A stretch of 64,000 nt of DNA from Eriocheir sinensis. Taxonomy: Eukaryota > Arthropoda > Malacostraca > Decapoda > Varunidae. The stretch is taken from assembly GCF_024679095.1 (NCBI RefSeq), contig NC_066529.1:422501-486500 (forward strand). Reading direction: 5' to 3'. Shown here in pieces: positions 28,786 through 60,200 of the stretch (positions within the stretch are counted from its first letter, which is position 1; each line of letters opens with the position of its first letter). A program made the translations under genes and the position numbers. A model generated the notes under the pieces. The model did no database searches. It was not told where the DNA came from and was given only the letters and a program-made list of their open reading frames with translations.

Positions 28786-28827
28786 TAATTGGTACCCTTC
28801 CCCGATGCAGCAACTGTCACCATTAAA

Positions 28828-28865
<38 letters not shown>

Positions 28866-28893
28866 TAATGGAATAAGATAATTAAGCCGGACG

Positions 28894-28925
<32 letters not shown>
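28697..28925. repeat. (AAT)n, (CA)n and (GT)n microsatellites
   Basis: AAT about 88 bp at 28697-28784, CA at 28829-28863 and GT at 28894-28925. Confidence 0.97.
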
Positions 28926-29261
28926 AGAGACACGTGACCCAAACATTTCAAGGATATAATAAAAAAAGGAAAAAAGAAACTCCTACATCTGTCTTTCCAG
29001 AGGACACACATTCCCTTCAGGGTCTTGAGCTTAGCAACATTTCAACAGAGGGAAACACTGTCCTTCCATTACGCACTCTTAACCTATAATACGTATACAT
29101 TTTCTTTCTTTATGTTGTTTTAAATACTGCTATACCCCTTGACCTCGTCCCTTAGTAACAATTATCTCTACCCTACCCTTCTCCTTACCCTCTCCCCTCC
29201 AACTTCCCCCCCGTCTCATTACCCCTTCAATAACCCGACTCTCTCCCCTCACAGAGTGACC

Positions 29262-47755
<18,494 letters not shown>

Positions 47756-49150
47756 TCCCTACGTGCTCCCCTTCCCTTTCCCTGACTGTCCCTTACCCCC
47801 AAACTCCCTTCCCTGGTCGTACATCCTTATCACCTATGTAACTAATTTTATTTGCATTTATGTCCCCTCTTCCTCACACTCAAAATCCTGTCCTAACTCC
47901 TGTATCCTAGTTATTTAAAACAGTTCACATTAGCATTCTAAATAAGCCCCTGCCTAACAGAGTGTATGCAAGACACGTCTCTTCTCCAACTCGGGCTGCA
48001 TGGGGTTGTTGAATACTGAGAAAAGTTGAATCCTATTGGTGATTGCTGGGCTGGCGTGGGCTGGGCTTATTTACCAAATTATTTAAACAAAGTATACTCT
48101 GGCACTTCTCATTTCACGAACCCTACACCGTTACCCTTCAAACTCCCTCTTTCCTACCCTTAACCCAATGATCTTACCCCACCCCCACCCCTTACATGCA
48201 TCCCCCACCTTGAATATATACCCCACACCCAAACTCACACCCTTGAACTTATACTTCCAAGCTTCCCACTCCCTATCTCCCTCCCATCGACCCCAAGACT
48301 CGCCCTCATAAAAGAGCTTTGCATAATGCCATGGCTGTTACTTGGGGGTCATGAACGGATACGAGTACATACATAGGAAATGATGATGGAAGAGAGAGCA
48401 AACGTACGTGACCTTTTCATTTAGAGAAAACGAGATGTAAACGCACTCAAAGAAGGGGTCACTGATGAGGAGGAAAGTATTAGCATATAATCAATGTGGT
48501 GAGGCACTGATAGAGAGTAGTTAAAACAGTACATATACAGTATACGAGTTGTCTTCTCCTATGATGCCAAAAACGTTGAAGCATGATACCCTCTAGAGAC
48601 ATAGTAGCCGAAATGTTAAGGAAATAGTATCATTAAAGAAGCACCCACCAGCCTACACATACAGTCAGAACATTGCTTTATTTGAGGTAACTCGCAGACT
48701 CCTCACACCCAAGCCAAACAGCCGGTCACACTCACTACCCCTCCTTACACGAATAAAACAGATATGATTTATTCAGGTTACTCGCAGACTCCTCACACTC
48801 GAGCTATACAGCCACCCATGCACACCTACAACCCTTCCATACACAAATAGATCAGGCGTACACATCTAAGGAATACATACAAAAACCTCATTTAGACTTT
48901 TCTCCCCACGACACAAAATGAGGAAAGAAAAGAACGAGGATATTAAAAAGTAATACCAACAGTTCACCCTTAACAATATCACCCTCGCCGCCACCACCAG
49001 CCCCACATTATCCACGACACCAAAACCACCACCACCACCACCGCCGCTGCTACACATTTTTTTAACTCCCACCGCCACTGCCACTAAATACAGGACACAC
49101 CCCAGCAACTCCAAACGCCTCAAAATGGAGGGACTCAACCGACAGCGCCA
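47756..49150. other. 3' flank of the Hog gene
   Basis: Contains a diverged about 90-bp tandem duplication (GGTAACTCGCAGACTCCTCA at 48686, with one base changed at 48776) and an AATAAA at 48752. A CCA-rich stretch at 48985-49080 gives an artefactual Gly/Val frame on the minus strand. Confidence 0.5.
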
Positions 49151-49159
49151 TCAATGAGT

Positions 49160-49440
49160 AGTGAAAGGAATATAGGTCATGTAAAGGTCAGCTAAGAAGG
49201 TCGAAACGGGAGTATGAAAACGACTATACAAGAAAGGAATATGGGAATGATTATACTACAGGTTATGTTCGCCATTCTAATTGTATCTCATATATGATAG
49301 GAATAAAGGTCATGTAAAGGTCAGTTAAGAAGGTCGAAGAGGAAGTATGGAAATGATTATACAAGAAAGGATATGGGAACGATTAAATTATAGGGTACGT
49401 TCGCCATTCCACACCCTTTGTTCTAATTGTATCTCATATG
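49160..49440. repeat. Tandem duplication, about 133-150 bp unit
   Basis: AGGTCATGTAAAGGTCAG-TAAGAAGGTCGAA starts each copy (49174 and 49307); each ends TCTAATTGTATCTCATAT. Confidence 0.85.
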
Positions 49441-49499
49441 AAGGGGGAAACTGCCCTAGAAAATGTCAGTCGTGATGTATGAATGAACTTTTGTCAAAT

Positions 49500-49760
49500 T
49501 ATAGAATGTTAACTGATCTCCATTTTGACAACAGTTCATTTTCGTAGGTCATATATTGTCAAAATAATGTTAACTCCTATTGATTTTGACAAGTTCATTT
49601 TCGTATTCCAGATAGTCAAAATAATGTTAATTAATCTCCGTTTTTGACAACAGTTCATTTTCGTAGGTCAAATATTGTCAAAATAATATATAACCAATCT
49701 TTATTTTGAAGAGCTCATTTTCGTAGGTCAAATATTGTCAAAATAATATGTTACCACTCT
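49500..49760. repeat. Tandem array, about 57-62 bp unit, four to five copies
   Basis: Unit: TTTTGACAA-AGTTCATTTTCG, TAGGTCAAATATTGTCAAAA, TAAT, then TTAAC-AATCT. Confidence 0.88.
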
Positions 49761-50395
49761 TTATTATGACAAGTTCAGATCAGTTTTCCAGAGCAAATTT
49801 TTTTTATTATAACAAGTTCAGATCAGTTTCCCAGAGCAAGTTTTTTTATTATGACAAGTTCAGATCAGTTTCCCAGAGCAAGTTTTTTTTATTATGACAA
49901 GTTCAGATCAGTCTCCAGAGCAAGTTTTTTTATTATGACAAGTTCAGATCAGTTTCCCAGAGCAAGTTTTTTTTTATTATAACAAGTTCAGATCAGTTTC
50001 CCAGAGCAAGCTTTTTTTATTATGACAAGCTCAAATCAGTTTCCCAGAGCAAGTTTTTTTATTATGACAAGTTCAGATCAGTCTCCAGAGTAAGTTTTTT
50101 TTATGACAAGTTCAGATCAGTCTCCAGAGTAAGTTTTTTTATGACAAGTTCAGATCAGTCTCCAGAGTAAGTTTTTTTTATGACAAGTTCAGATCAGTCT
50201 CCAGAGCAAGTTTTTTTATTATGACAAGTTCAGATCAGTTTCCCAAAGCAAGCTTTTTTTATTATGACAAGTTCAGATCAGTCTCCAGAGCAAGTTTTTT
50301 TTATAATGACAAGTTCAGATCAGTTTTCCAGAGCAAGTTTTTTTTATAATGACAAGTTCAGATCAGTTTTCCAGAACAAGTTTTTTTTTTATACC
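49760..50395. repeat. Satellite-like array, about 37-45 bp unit, roughly 15 copies
   Basis: Unit GACAAGTTCAGATCAGT, TTCCCAGAGCAAG, T run, ATTAT. Two subtypes alternate (CAGTTTCCCAGAGC and the shorter CAGTCTCCAGAG). The ATTATGACAAGTTCA part resembles the neighbouring 60-bp array. Confidence 0.95.
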
Positions 50396-50635
50396 AATAC
50401 GAAGTGGAATGATGTGTATGAATCAGCGAACTTAATACAAAGAAAGAATATGAAAACAACTATACAGATAAATTCAGTGTCTACTACAACCGGAACCCCA
50501 CGGACGACGCCCCTGTGTACGCTTGTTATATACTCCTGTCTAACCCGGGAATGGTATACCTCTTAGTTATTAATTAATGGATTAAAGGCAACTATAAGCT
50601 TCACATGCAAGACTTAATGTGTGTTTCTTTACCTA

Positions 50636-50857
<222 letters not shown>

Positions 50858-50939
50858 CTTTGTAATACGACCTCACAACAACAAAACGTGTCTTTCTTAT
50901 TTAACATCAACCCTTGAAAATGAGAAAGATAATAAAGGA

Positions 50940-51280
50940 GAACGACAAAGAGGAGGAAAAAAGAGTTTATGAAGAAGGAGGAGGAGAAGGAGGAGGAGGA
51001 GGAGGAGGAGGAAGAGGGGAGGAGGAGGAAGATATTAAAGAGTTGGTGGTGGAAAAGAGCGTAATTTCACCGATTCTAAAGGCGCAAGGACCTTCTTACC
51101 TCATTATAATTTTCAAAGAGTGAGAGAGTGGTGGCGAGAGCACGGGAAGGGAAAGATTGCTATTTTGACTGTTGTGGTGAAGGTAACAGAGCGGCGATAA
51201 TGACGGAGGAGGCAGCGGAGGAAGAGAGGAGGAAGGAAGGAATTGGGAGGCATAGGAGAGGAACAGACGAGTAAGAAATT
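50940..51280. repeat. GGA-rich low-complexity region
   Basis: GGA run at 50975-51035 in A/G-rich sequence; no gene. Confidence 0.75.
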
Positions 51281-51441
51281 GATTAAAGAGGATATTCGTA
51301 GTTATATTAATTTATGAAACGCTTTAAATGCTTTTTGATCCGTAGTAGTGATAATAAAAAGATGAAGAAAAGAAAAAAAGGGAAGAGAATATGTTACGCG
51401 ATGTTAGTGTAACCAGTCAGTAAAGAGATAAATGAACTTTA

Positions 51442-51720
51442 GAAAAATTAAGTCATCTGACCCGTATGATATTTTCCCACGTGTTCTAAAGGTATCTAGA
51501 GATCATTTTCGAACTGGCCACAATTTTAGGAAGTCTCTCGTCTCCGGAGTAATGCCGGCAGTATAAAGATTAGAGAAAGGCCGATGATGAGCCGATATTT
51601 ATTAGGAAGGGGAATAAATCAGTAATGTCTAAATACCAGCCAGTTAGTTTGACGTTGGTTGTAGGAAAGTTGTTCGAGTCTATTATAGTTGAAAACAAGT
51701 GACCATCAATGTTGTTTACG
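51442..51720 (+). pseudogene. Non-LTR retrotransposon reverse-transcriptase remnant
   Basis: IKSSDPYDIFPRVLKVSRD and FRKSLVSGVMPAV match the start of LINE RT domains (SPGPDGIHPRVLKE, FRKSL-TG-VP-DW). After a stop and frame change, PIFIRKGNKS and KYQPVSLTLVVGKLFESII match block NYRPVSLTSV. Several stops; inactive. Confidence 0.75.
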
Positions 51721-51739
51721 AATTGCTCTCTCCGATAAG

Positions 51740-52830
51740 AGGGAGCACGAGCCTTTGCCAATTTATGGCGGCCCGTATAGAGTACCGACAGACAGACTAT
51801 CGACTGACGTCAGGCGGGCCGACCAAGTCAGTCTATCGACGAGAACTAGCATGTATGTGACCATTTAGAGAAGCATTTCCTGATCAGTGTCTCTTTAATA
51901 TTGTGTCATATTACAAAGAGGCGTATGAAGTGGCAGATAGGGACCCACGAAAGACTACAAGGAAAATTCCATGGGATAGCGGGATAAGTTTTGAGGTGGA
52001 CCAAGCCATGGCTTAGAAGATAAAGAGTTTAAGTAAATGGGGAAAAAACGGTTGGGGATCAAGTTACTACAGTCAGACGCAAAAAAATTTCTTCACTTTG
52101 CCGAAACATCCTGCTCCCTGCGCTGTGCACCGCCCATGCTGCAGCACAAGAACGCGGTTTTCAGTAGTCCTTTGAGTCCCTCGCGAGAAATTCCAGCGCC
52201 AGGTGTTCTCAGGTGACGCTGCCGCAGAGCACGGGACGCGGAAGGGGTCACTAATGGGAGTCGCTACACCGCCTTTAGAAAGAGGGTAAAAAATAAATAA
52301 TAAATAAAATAAATGGTTGCTGCAGTAACTACCTACAGCATAGCATGAGTGAGCACCGCGATGATACAATTCTCGCATGAACAGCTACCGAGGAACGCGT
52401 GAATAGGGTCTGACAAGGTATAATTAAGTATCTCTCTTATAGCACAGAATCTATTTTTTTTATATGAGCATATGTATTTTCTATACACTTTGGAACAAGC
52501 ACTTTAGATTTTTTTATCAATGTTGCTTTGGGCAGGGATCGATAGCAAAGCACCTAGCTATGGTTGTAAAGAACCAATGATTGATCTGTCAGCGCTGGAA
52601 CAATGGAAGAAGAAAGAGCTGAAGTATATAAAAAAGAGCTATATACTCAGAATAAAAGATATTACTTTTTGTGGAAATAGCTTCATCTTTTATACCTCGC
52701 CCCACTTTTCCTATCACTTTTTCATTTTTTTTCTGACGTGTGTATACATGCACAGGGTCGTAAGTTCTGGGGGGCTAGGGCTGCTTTAGATCCCCGATGT
52801 TTTCTATATCGGCCTCAAAATGACCCTAAA
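51740..52830. other. Non-coding interval
   Basis: Holds a 48-codon open stretch near 51858-52015 and a 60-80 codon frame near 52520-52789, neither with recognised motifs. Confidence 0.35.
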
Positions 52831-52832
52831 AG

Positions 52833-52850
52833 AGTATATATATATATATA

Positions 52851-52920
<70 letters not shown>
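52833..52920. repeat. (AT)n microsatellite
   Basis: About 85 bp of TA with two TC interruptions. Confidence 0.95.
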
Positions 52921-52921
<1 letters not shown>

Positions 52922-53926
52922 CACACTTGCGCATGCTCGCTTCGCTTGTCACCTTACCTCCCACACACACACACATACACACACACTTCATGAACCCGAA
53001 AAATCTGCAAAAATTACGTGCCTGACAAATTGACCAATGCAGTCTCCTCGAAGCTCCTCCGCCTCCCGCCTTCCCTCGCCTGCGCTGACTCACCGGGGAT
53101 CCCAGTGAAGGAGCGGTTCGATCAGTGCTGACGGCTGACCATTCCTCATGACCCCACTGAACTCAGCCCCTCCCCACCCTGCGACCCACTCACTGGGGAC
53201 TCACGACTCAGCAAGGTGGGGGGTGACTGGGGTCTCCGCGGGAGATCAGTGGGAGGAGGAGGAAGCGGGAGCACAGTCGTAATTACTCTGTGAGCGGGAG
53301 AAGAGAGGTGAAGACGCACTGGTATTGTGTCATATGATGTTATATAACGCGAAGCAGTGCTGGAGTGACTGTAGAGATTGTAACTGAATACATGTTTTCT
53401 TTTATTCTGATGCATTTGGAGACCCAACATTTAACCCCAGCGTCTCGATTTATAATTATGTAAGTTAGAACGTCAATATTTGTCACAAAAAACATACACG
53501 GCATTAGAAATATTAATTTATTTACCTTGAGTAGTGTATACAATAAAATTTGCCTATGGTACTATAAACATATCCCTAAAACCTGTTATATCCGGATACG
53601 AAAGAAACCACCACCACCACTTCGGCTAATCACTTGAAATTTAACTAACAGCTTCAAGCACGAGTCAGATAGCCCGTTGCAATCACCTGCTGTATGAAAA
53701 CGACAAGAAGTTTCTACATCTTTATAACTGACGATAACTTTGAATTTGAGGTCGAATCTGTCAGCGCGCCGGAAGGGCATCACTCGGCCCAGGTGCCTGT
53801 GTGGAGGCGCTGCGTACATCACGGCTTGCTCCGCCTTCTGGCTGTCCCCGACTAACCAAGGCGCTGAGTGTTGCTAGGATGCAAGAAAAACGTTTCCTAA
53901 AGCTTCCCGAGTGACTGAAGAACGAC
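52921..53926. other. Upstream region of msl-1
   Basis: The last 170 bases are CpG-containing and GC-richer than the flank, fitting a promoter and 5' UTR. No TATA box is evident. Confidence 0.35.
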
Positions 53927-54265
53927 ATGCCCAGGAGAGTGTCTCTGTACAACGGTGATAACAATGCACTAGAGGAGGTGGTGGTAGCGGCGAGGGGGAA
54001 GGAGGGGTCCGGGGGAGGGCGTGTTGGGAGGGGTCTGTCTCCCATGACGACTTCGGAATCGAATGAAAATAAGTTGGCAATGGCGGTGGAACTCGACCAC
54101 ATGTACATAGGATGCTCTGACACGAAGGCGTCCCTTGAAAAGGACATAGAAGTGCAGCACCTCAAGAACATCATCCTGCTGCACCTGGACCTGATTCAGC
54201 AGCAGGCAGACCAGCTCTTGGCCAAGGAGAAGCAAATCAAGAACCTACGCGATGAAAATGACAAC
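53927..54265 (+). CDS. msl-1: msl-1 coding exon 1 (N terminus and most of the coiled coil)
   Basis: 113 codons, phase 0 out, donor AAC|GTAAGT at 54266. It encodes a Gly/Arg-rich N terminus and the heptad-patterned helix ending KNLRDENDN, which continues directly into exon 2. Confidence 0.9.
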
Positions 54266-57200
54266 GTAAGTAACATTTATTCCATGATTTTGGGGTATTT
54301 TTAAGACTGTCCCTGTCCCTCCCGTCTCCACCTCCCCGGCTCATCTTGCCGCCTCTTCGTTATTTAGAGCCGTCACCTGGGTCCTGACACGGCTGACGGA
54401 CCTATGAAGGCGCCCTGCTTCATGCCAGATACTTAGGGGGGCGGAAAACTCTGTAATATTAATGAAATACGATATATATTAAAGTTGTTTTGGTTCCGTC
54501 CATCATGGCGTAGTAGTAGTAATTGTAGTAGTCAAATGAGCCTCTCGTCACCTACAAATTACGTCATAAATATTAACATTCCGCCGTTGCCATTGTTCAT
54601 CGCTAATGTAAAAGACTTGAAGTGGAATGATGTCACGTTGTGAGTTTTTGTGGAGCACAGTGACGAAAGTGTTGGTTGAGGTGAAGACATGAATGGCGGG
54701 AAGGGTTCAGTCAGCTGATCGCAGGATGGACTCTTATGTTACCCTCGCAACTCATGGAAATACGCGTCCGCACTTGTTCCTCGCTCTGTACTTCACTTCC
54801 AACGTCATGTACATCACTGGTGGTACTGGTTTCAAGAGCTGTCACCACGCTCCAACGATGGAATAGGAGGAATACAACACCCAGAGCGTAGCATGATGCA
54901 ATGAGCGGCGGGGTGGCGGCGGCGGCGGAGGGGTCAGCAAACGTTGCGCGTATAGACGTTCCCGCAGTGTTTGGCGTCCGCATGCTTTGCTAGTTCAGAG
55001 AAGGGTTTGTAGATCCTTTGAACATGTCTCATTCATTGGTTTAGTGTGTTCCAAGGCAAACATACCAGATAAAATCTTTTATATTGGTTTGCCATTTCCT
55101 GGCATCCTCTGGCAGGTCATGTCATGTTGTGCTAGACGCAGAGAAGGGTTTGTATATCCTTGGAACATGTCTCATTCATTGGTTTAGTGTGTTCCAAGGC
55201 AAACATGCCAGATAAAATCTTTTATATAGGTTTGCCATTTCCTGGCATCCTCTGACAGGTCATGTCGTGTTGTGCTAGGTGCTTGCACAATACTTTTTTA
55301 TCAAAATAAGTCAACATTTTCATCATCAATCATAATTGAAGCATTTCATGATTGTATTTTACCTTTTTGCCAATGCTCTAAAATTTTTTATTTGTAAATT
55401 TGGTAAATAAGGTAGATGTATAGTTGTTTGGATACTTATCCTTAAAATCATTTGTCTTACAATGCTCTATTGAGATAGCTTATATTAGTCAGTTGGTCAT
55501 CCCCATTGTTCAGAGCGTTGTTTCCCCATGATTTTTTTGCGGAAAGGAAATTACTAGAACTATTCTTGGTGAAAATCACTTGTTTTGGGAACAGTAAAGT
55601 GAAACAGAAGAGGATGGATTTGTCCAAGAATTGGCTTGTCATGTAAAAAAAAGTACTAATTAAGCATCTGAAAACTTGAGATTTCCACCCATTGCAGATG
55701 CCCATCAGTCTTTTCCCTTAGTTTCCTATTTCTAAATCACTGCTATTATTTATGTTGGAAATCACGCCACTGTCTGTAGTTCCTCTCTACATAGTCACTT
55801 CATTGTACATTTGTTTTCCAGCTACGGGCAAAATTGGAGCGACTTGACCGGCGTGTGTCCCTCAGCCTGCAGAAGAAGGCCACCGAGGCATACACCAACA
55901 CAGAGAGTCAGGTGGACTTGGTGGTGTCCCCCAAGCGCAACAGTGAAGTGGAGGCTCCTGCTTTTGATGAAGATAATACTTTGGTCGCCACCACACCTGG
56001 CTCACCCCATGGCCGCACTCCCCCAACACCCACTCCAAACAAAGTTCTCTCCCCACCCAGTAAGCCTGTATCCCCCAGCACCAACACACTCTCCCCCTCC
56101 CTCAAAGTCCAATCACCCTCCAGCACCAAGTCCCTGTCACCTGTTGGGAAGTGTGTGTCCCCTGGAGGAGGAAAGGCTCGCTCCCCAGCCGGCAAAGCAG
56201 GATCACCAGCCAGCAAGCCTGGCTCCCCCTCCAGCCACAATGAGTTGCCAAATAGATCCACTGACTTGGCCAACAAAATCACATTGCCGAGCAGTCCATT
56301 GGGTCCTCTGGAAATAAAAGCAGAATTGTGTTCCCCCAATAAGCCAGGGTCACCTTCAAGTAAACTTATATCTCCCAAACAGTTATCACCCACAAGTAAG
56401 GCAGTTTCTCCTGCTAGTATTGGGAGCTATCTATCCAACAGGGTCAGTTCACCACCCAATAAGTCAGGTTCCCCTGCCAACAAGCCTCCAGGAGAGCCGG
56501 CGTCACCTCCACACAAAGTTGTCTCCCCCGTAAGCAGATTATCACCCTCCCAGAACAAGATGGGCCTTGTCAACTCACATGGAAGACTAGAAACACTACG
56601 CAAAACTTCGCCAAAGATTGTCTCTCCCAAGACCTCCCCAAGAGAGAGGTACCCACGGGGGGAGGCCAATAATGACACCAACCTGACAGATGGTGAGAGC
56701 TTTGCTGAGGCAGCACCAGATCCACTACGGAAAGAATCCCTGCGAAGCACTGACAGGCGGTATGGACCAAAGCGGCGACTGGAGAGCGAGAGCGAGGGTG
56801 AAACGGCTGCAAAGAAGACGAGAAATGATGAGTCGGCTGACCCAACTGACCACAACCTGCGCTCCAGAGACAAACCAAAGGAAAAGTCGAAAGAGCCAGT
56901 AGCACAGAGTTCCCCTTCCCTTGTACTAGACCGGCCCTGCACCCCAACCTCCCGGGCAGCTGCCCTGGAGACCAAGAAGCTACGCCAGAAGCTGCTCCTC
57001 AAAGGTAGGTGTCCTGCATAGTTTTGTATATTTGCCTTGTTTGGTCTGTCTTGCTTTTGGAAATGATGGAGGACAGTTTCACCCCAAAACTCTCTTGACA
57101 TATCAATGCTATGCATACCACATGCAAAATAGGATACTTTCTCTGTATGTGCAAGTGCTTTCTCTTCGTGCTCATTGGTAGTGGTTGATATGCATGAAAA

Positions 57201-60200
57201 ATCTGCTTTTTTTCTGAACTAATAACATTTATTATGAGAGAACATAAATTTAAGAAAACTTTTTCTGATACTTGGATAAAATTTCATCACATATGATAAA
57301 CTATCATAACCAATTTTTACCATGTTACATTATCAGGACCTCATTAAAAGTAGATTAAAAATATAATTGAGCCCCTTTTTACTCTATTCTTGGTCTGCAG
57401 AGTGTAGGATAGATCATGATAATGACAAGTATCTTGATGTTGATGATCTACGTTACCTAGATTAGACAAAAGGGTGTTTTATATATCTATCTTGCCAGTT
57501 TACCATACTTATAGAACTGTTATCCATGCCTGTTAGAAGCATAGAGAAGACTACTGTACTTGTGGCTACTGAAGAGCACTGATACACGTGTCCTTCCATG
57601 TAGCGCTGCATCACCGGATTCCCTTCACAATTCTTCTCTTACACAGCTACCTCAGGATTTAGTGCTACTCCCTTAAGTCATAGCTTGCCTTGCAGCTTGT
57701 GATTTAGTGAATCCGAAAATTGTACTTGTATCCTTGTATTACACAGGAAGCTGTGAATTATTCTAGTGAGAGAATGAGAAGGCGAGAACCATTTGTTTTC
57801 TGGCAACACAGCAGGGAACGAGAGGAAGCACTGAGTCACCAAAAGACAGCTACTTTTTTGTGGGAAAAATGCCTCAAGGGAACCAACACTTGTCTATAGC
57901 AGTGCAAGGATCTGTTGGGCTTCAAGAATCTATAAAGTAGATGTACATAATGTGAAGAAAGATAGAAATCTGACCCTATATATATTTTTATTTATTTATT
58001 TATTTATTTATTTTTTTTTTATCCTTCATAAATAAAATTTTAAAAAATCCATGATTCCTCTTTTTCTATTATTGTTAGATAACTAAATTAATATTAGACT
58101 GACACGCAGCTTCAGTGAAGTCTTGCTTCACACACTTTATTGAAGCAGGGCAAATTGGGTGATGAGATTGGAGACATTTTTTGCTCCAGTTTCCTAAAAA
58201 TACTGTTTTATTTTAAACTATTTATTTAATATATATCCTTTTTAAGTAAGATTTCTTTTAAACTTGAGCACTTCTTGAAGTACTAATGGATTTCCACTTA
58301 GATTTACCATTCAAAACATTAAACTTTTGTATTTACTAAATCTAAACATTGCTTTTTCACAACCTAGACCGTTGGTGCAGAGGACACCCCTGTGATGATA
58401 AACAAGGTAATAACATGGCACCACACACCCCTAGGATGGCTTGCCTTTCGCTTCACTTTTTGCTGTGACTCTGAGGTTATTGAGTTTAGGCTCGCATCTA
58501 CCACTTAGGGTGGCATGGCTGGGGAGGGAGTAGCAGCCTTACCCTTACTAACTCACTCAGGACAATGTTGGTTAGGTGTTAGGTATATGATATCCATCTG
58601 TTTTTACTTTCCTTTAGAGTACCTTTTAATTGATTGCATGTGAAACTCAGTAAGGTAAATTGATGGAGTGCATGTATCCTCATTTGAATCGTCAGTATAC
58701 ATCTGGAGTGAGAAAAACAAAACACAGTAATTAGTCAGCAGTCATCACAGTCATGGAAGTGAACATCGGTAAAGTTTCATCGTATCCATCAGTCAGTTTT
58801 CCCCCATTTGCCAAGATGTGGTCCTATTAATTGAATGTAGTTCACTTTGATATCATCATTAAACAAAACGTAAGTAAATATACAATATCAGTTAACCAAT
58901 GAGCTACAGAGGAAATGATAAAGCTTACAAGAAGAAAGCCTCAAGCTGTAATGCAGCTTCATCTCACAGTTGTGAATATTGCATCCTATATCCTGCTGCA
59001 TCAGATGGAGCTCTGTGCTTAAAACATTAAATAATAAAGCAATTTTATTCCAGCTAGGGAATATCAGGGAGACTAGCAAGGCACATAAGAATATCTATTG
59101 TGACTTCAGTAATGAATAAAACTACTCTTTCAACTTACCGTACTTATGTTGAGTCAGGCGTTGACGACTAAGAAGCAAACCTTTGTATGTGTTGCAGGCC
59201 AACCACTGACAGGACGATCTGTGCGTGCCGACGGCATCCTCAACACAGGCATAGCATACTACCTACCCTACGGCTCCCTTAGGCATGACCCCAACCCTGA
59301 AGAGGAGTGCTTGCAGTCACAAGTGGAGGTGAGTCATGGATAGTGTATTGGGAGTAGTGGGTGATGGGTGTTGTTCTTGGTTATTTATTCATTAGTTTTT
59401 GCTCTTTATTTGTTTTGTATTTCTTTTCTATTCTATCTTTCTGTCTATATTTACAATACTCTGTCCCATGTTAACTCCCCCAAGAGGGGGTGGCCATGGC
59501 CAGAGTCTTCAATTCTTCCTCTTCTGTCACTCTCTTTCTGCACTCAAAGGGATGATTTCACAGTCCTTAGGCACACTCCCGAACCAAAAGTCTTACCAAC
59601 CTGGTAGTGGGCATTACCTACACCTTGATCCAATGTCACAGTCTGTTTTTGTGGTCTTGGAGATCCCCAGCCTGGTGATGATCATAACAAGACAAAGACC
59701 TCTGGTTTGGTGCTGTTGGCATAGTACATAGGTATATATACCTGCTCATAATAAAATATTTGAAAATTATATTTGCATTACTCGATACTTTCTCAGCTTT
59801 CTTCTCTTATAAACCATATTTAATTTGTCTACAGTCCTCTGTTGCATCTTTTTTTGTGCCAACAATCTGCATCATTGCTTTTCTTTGTTGCAATGTGTTC
59901 CTTTTGTTGATATTCAGGCAAGCAAATAATCTGAGTTCAGAAATTTTTAAATGCATTTTAATTTAGGCAGAAAATATTACACTAAAACCATATCAGGCCA
60001 TAAGTAGCTATGCAAATAACAACCTTCTTCCACCCCTCTGCAGTAATACCTTGGGTGCATGTAACCACTTGTCTCTCTCCGCCTCCTTCAGATTCCTCAG
60101 TGGGGGACACGTGTCCTGACGAGTCTCTATGTGATGGAGGGGACGGAGAACCTGGAAGACGAGGTGTTCCTGAAGAGGCATGCCAAGCCAGAACAAGACG

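Noticed and set aside
48866..49138. Minus-strand Gly/Val-rich frame of 90 aa
   Set aside because: The Gly run comes from CCA trinucleotides; no other coding sign.
49760..50395. CRISPR-like regular array
   Set aside because: There are no unique spacers: the whole 37-45 bp unit is repeated, and the context is a spliced animal genome. It is a satellite.
55908..57116. Minus-strand frames of 161 and 229 aa over msl-1 exon 2
   Set aside because: They are shadows of the MSL1 coding exon; the plus frame has the coiled coil and PEHE continuity.
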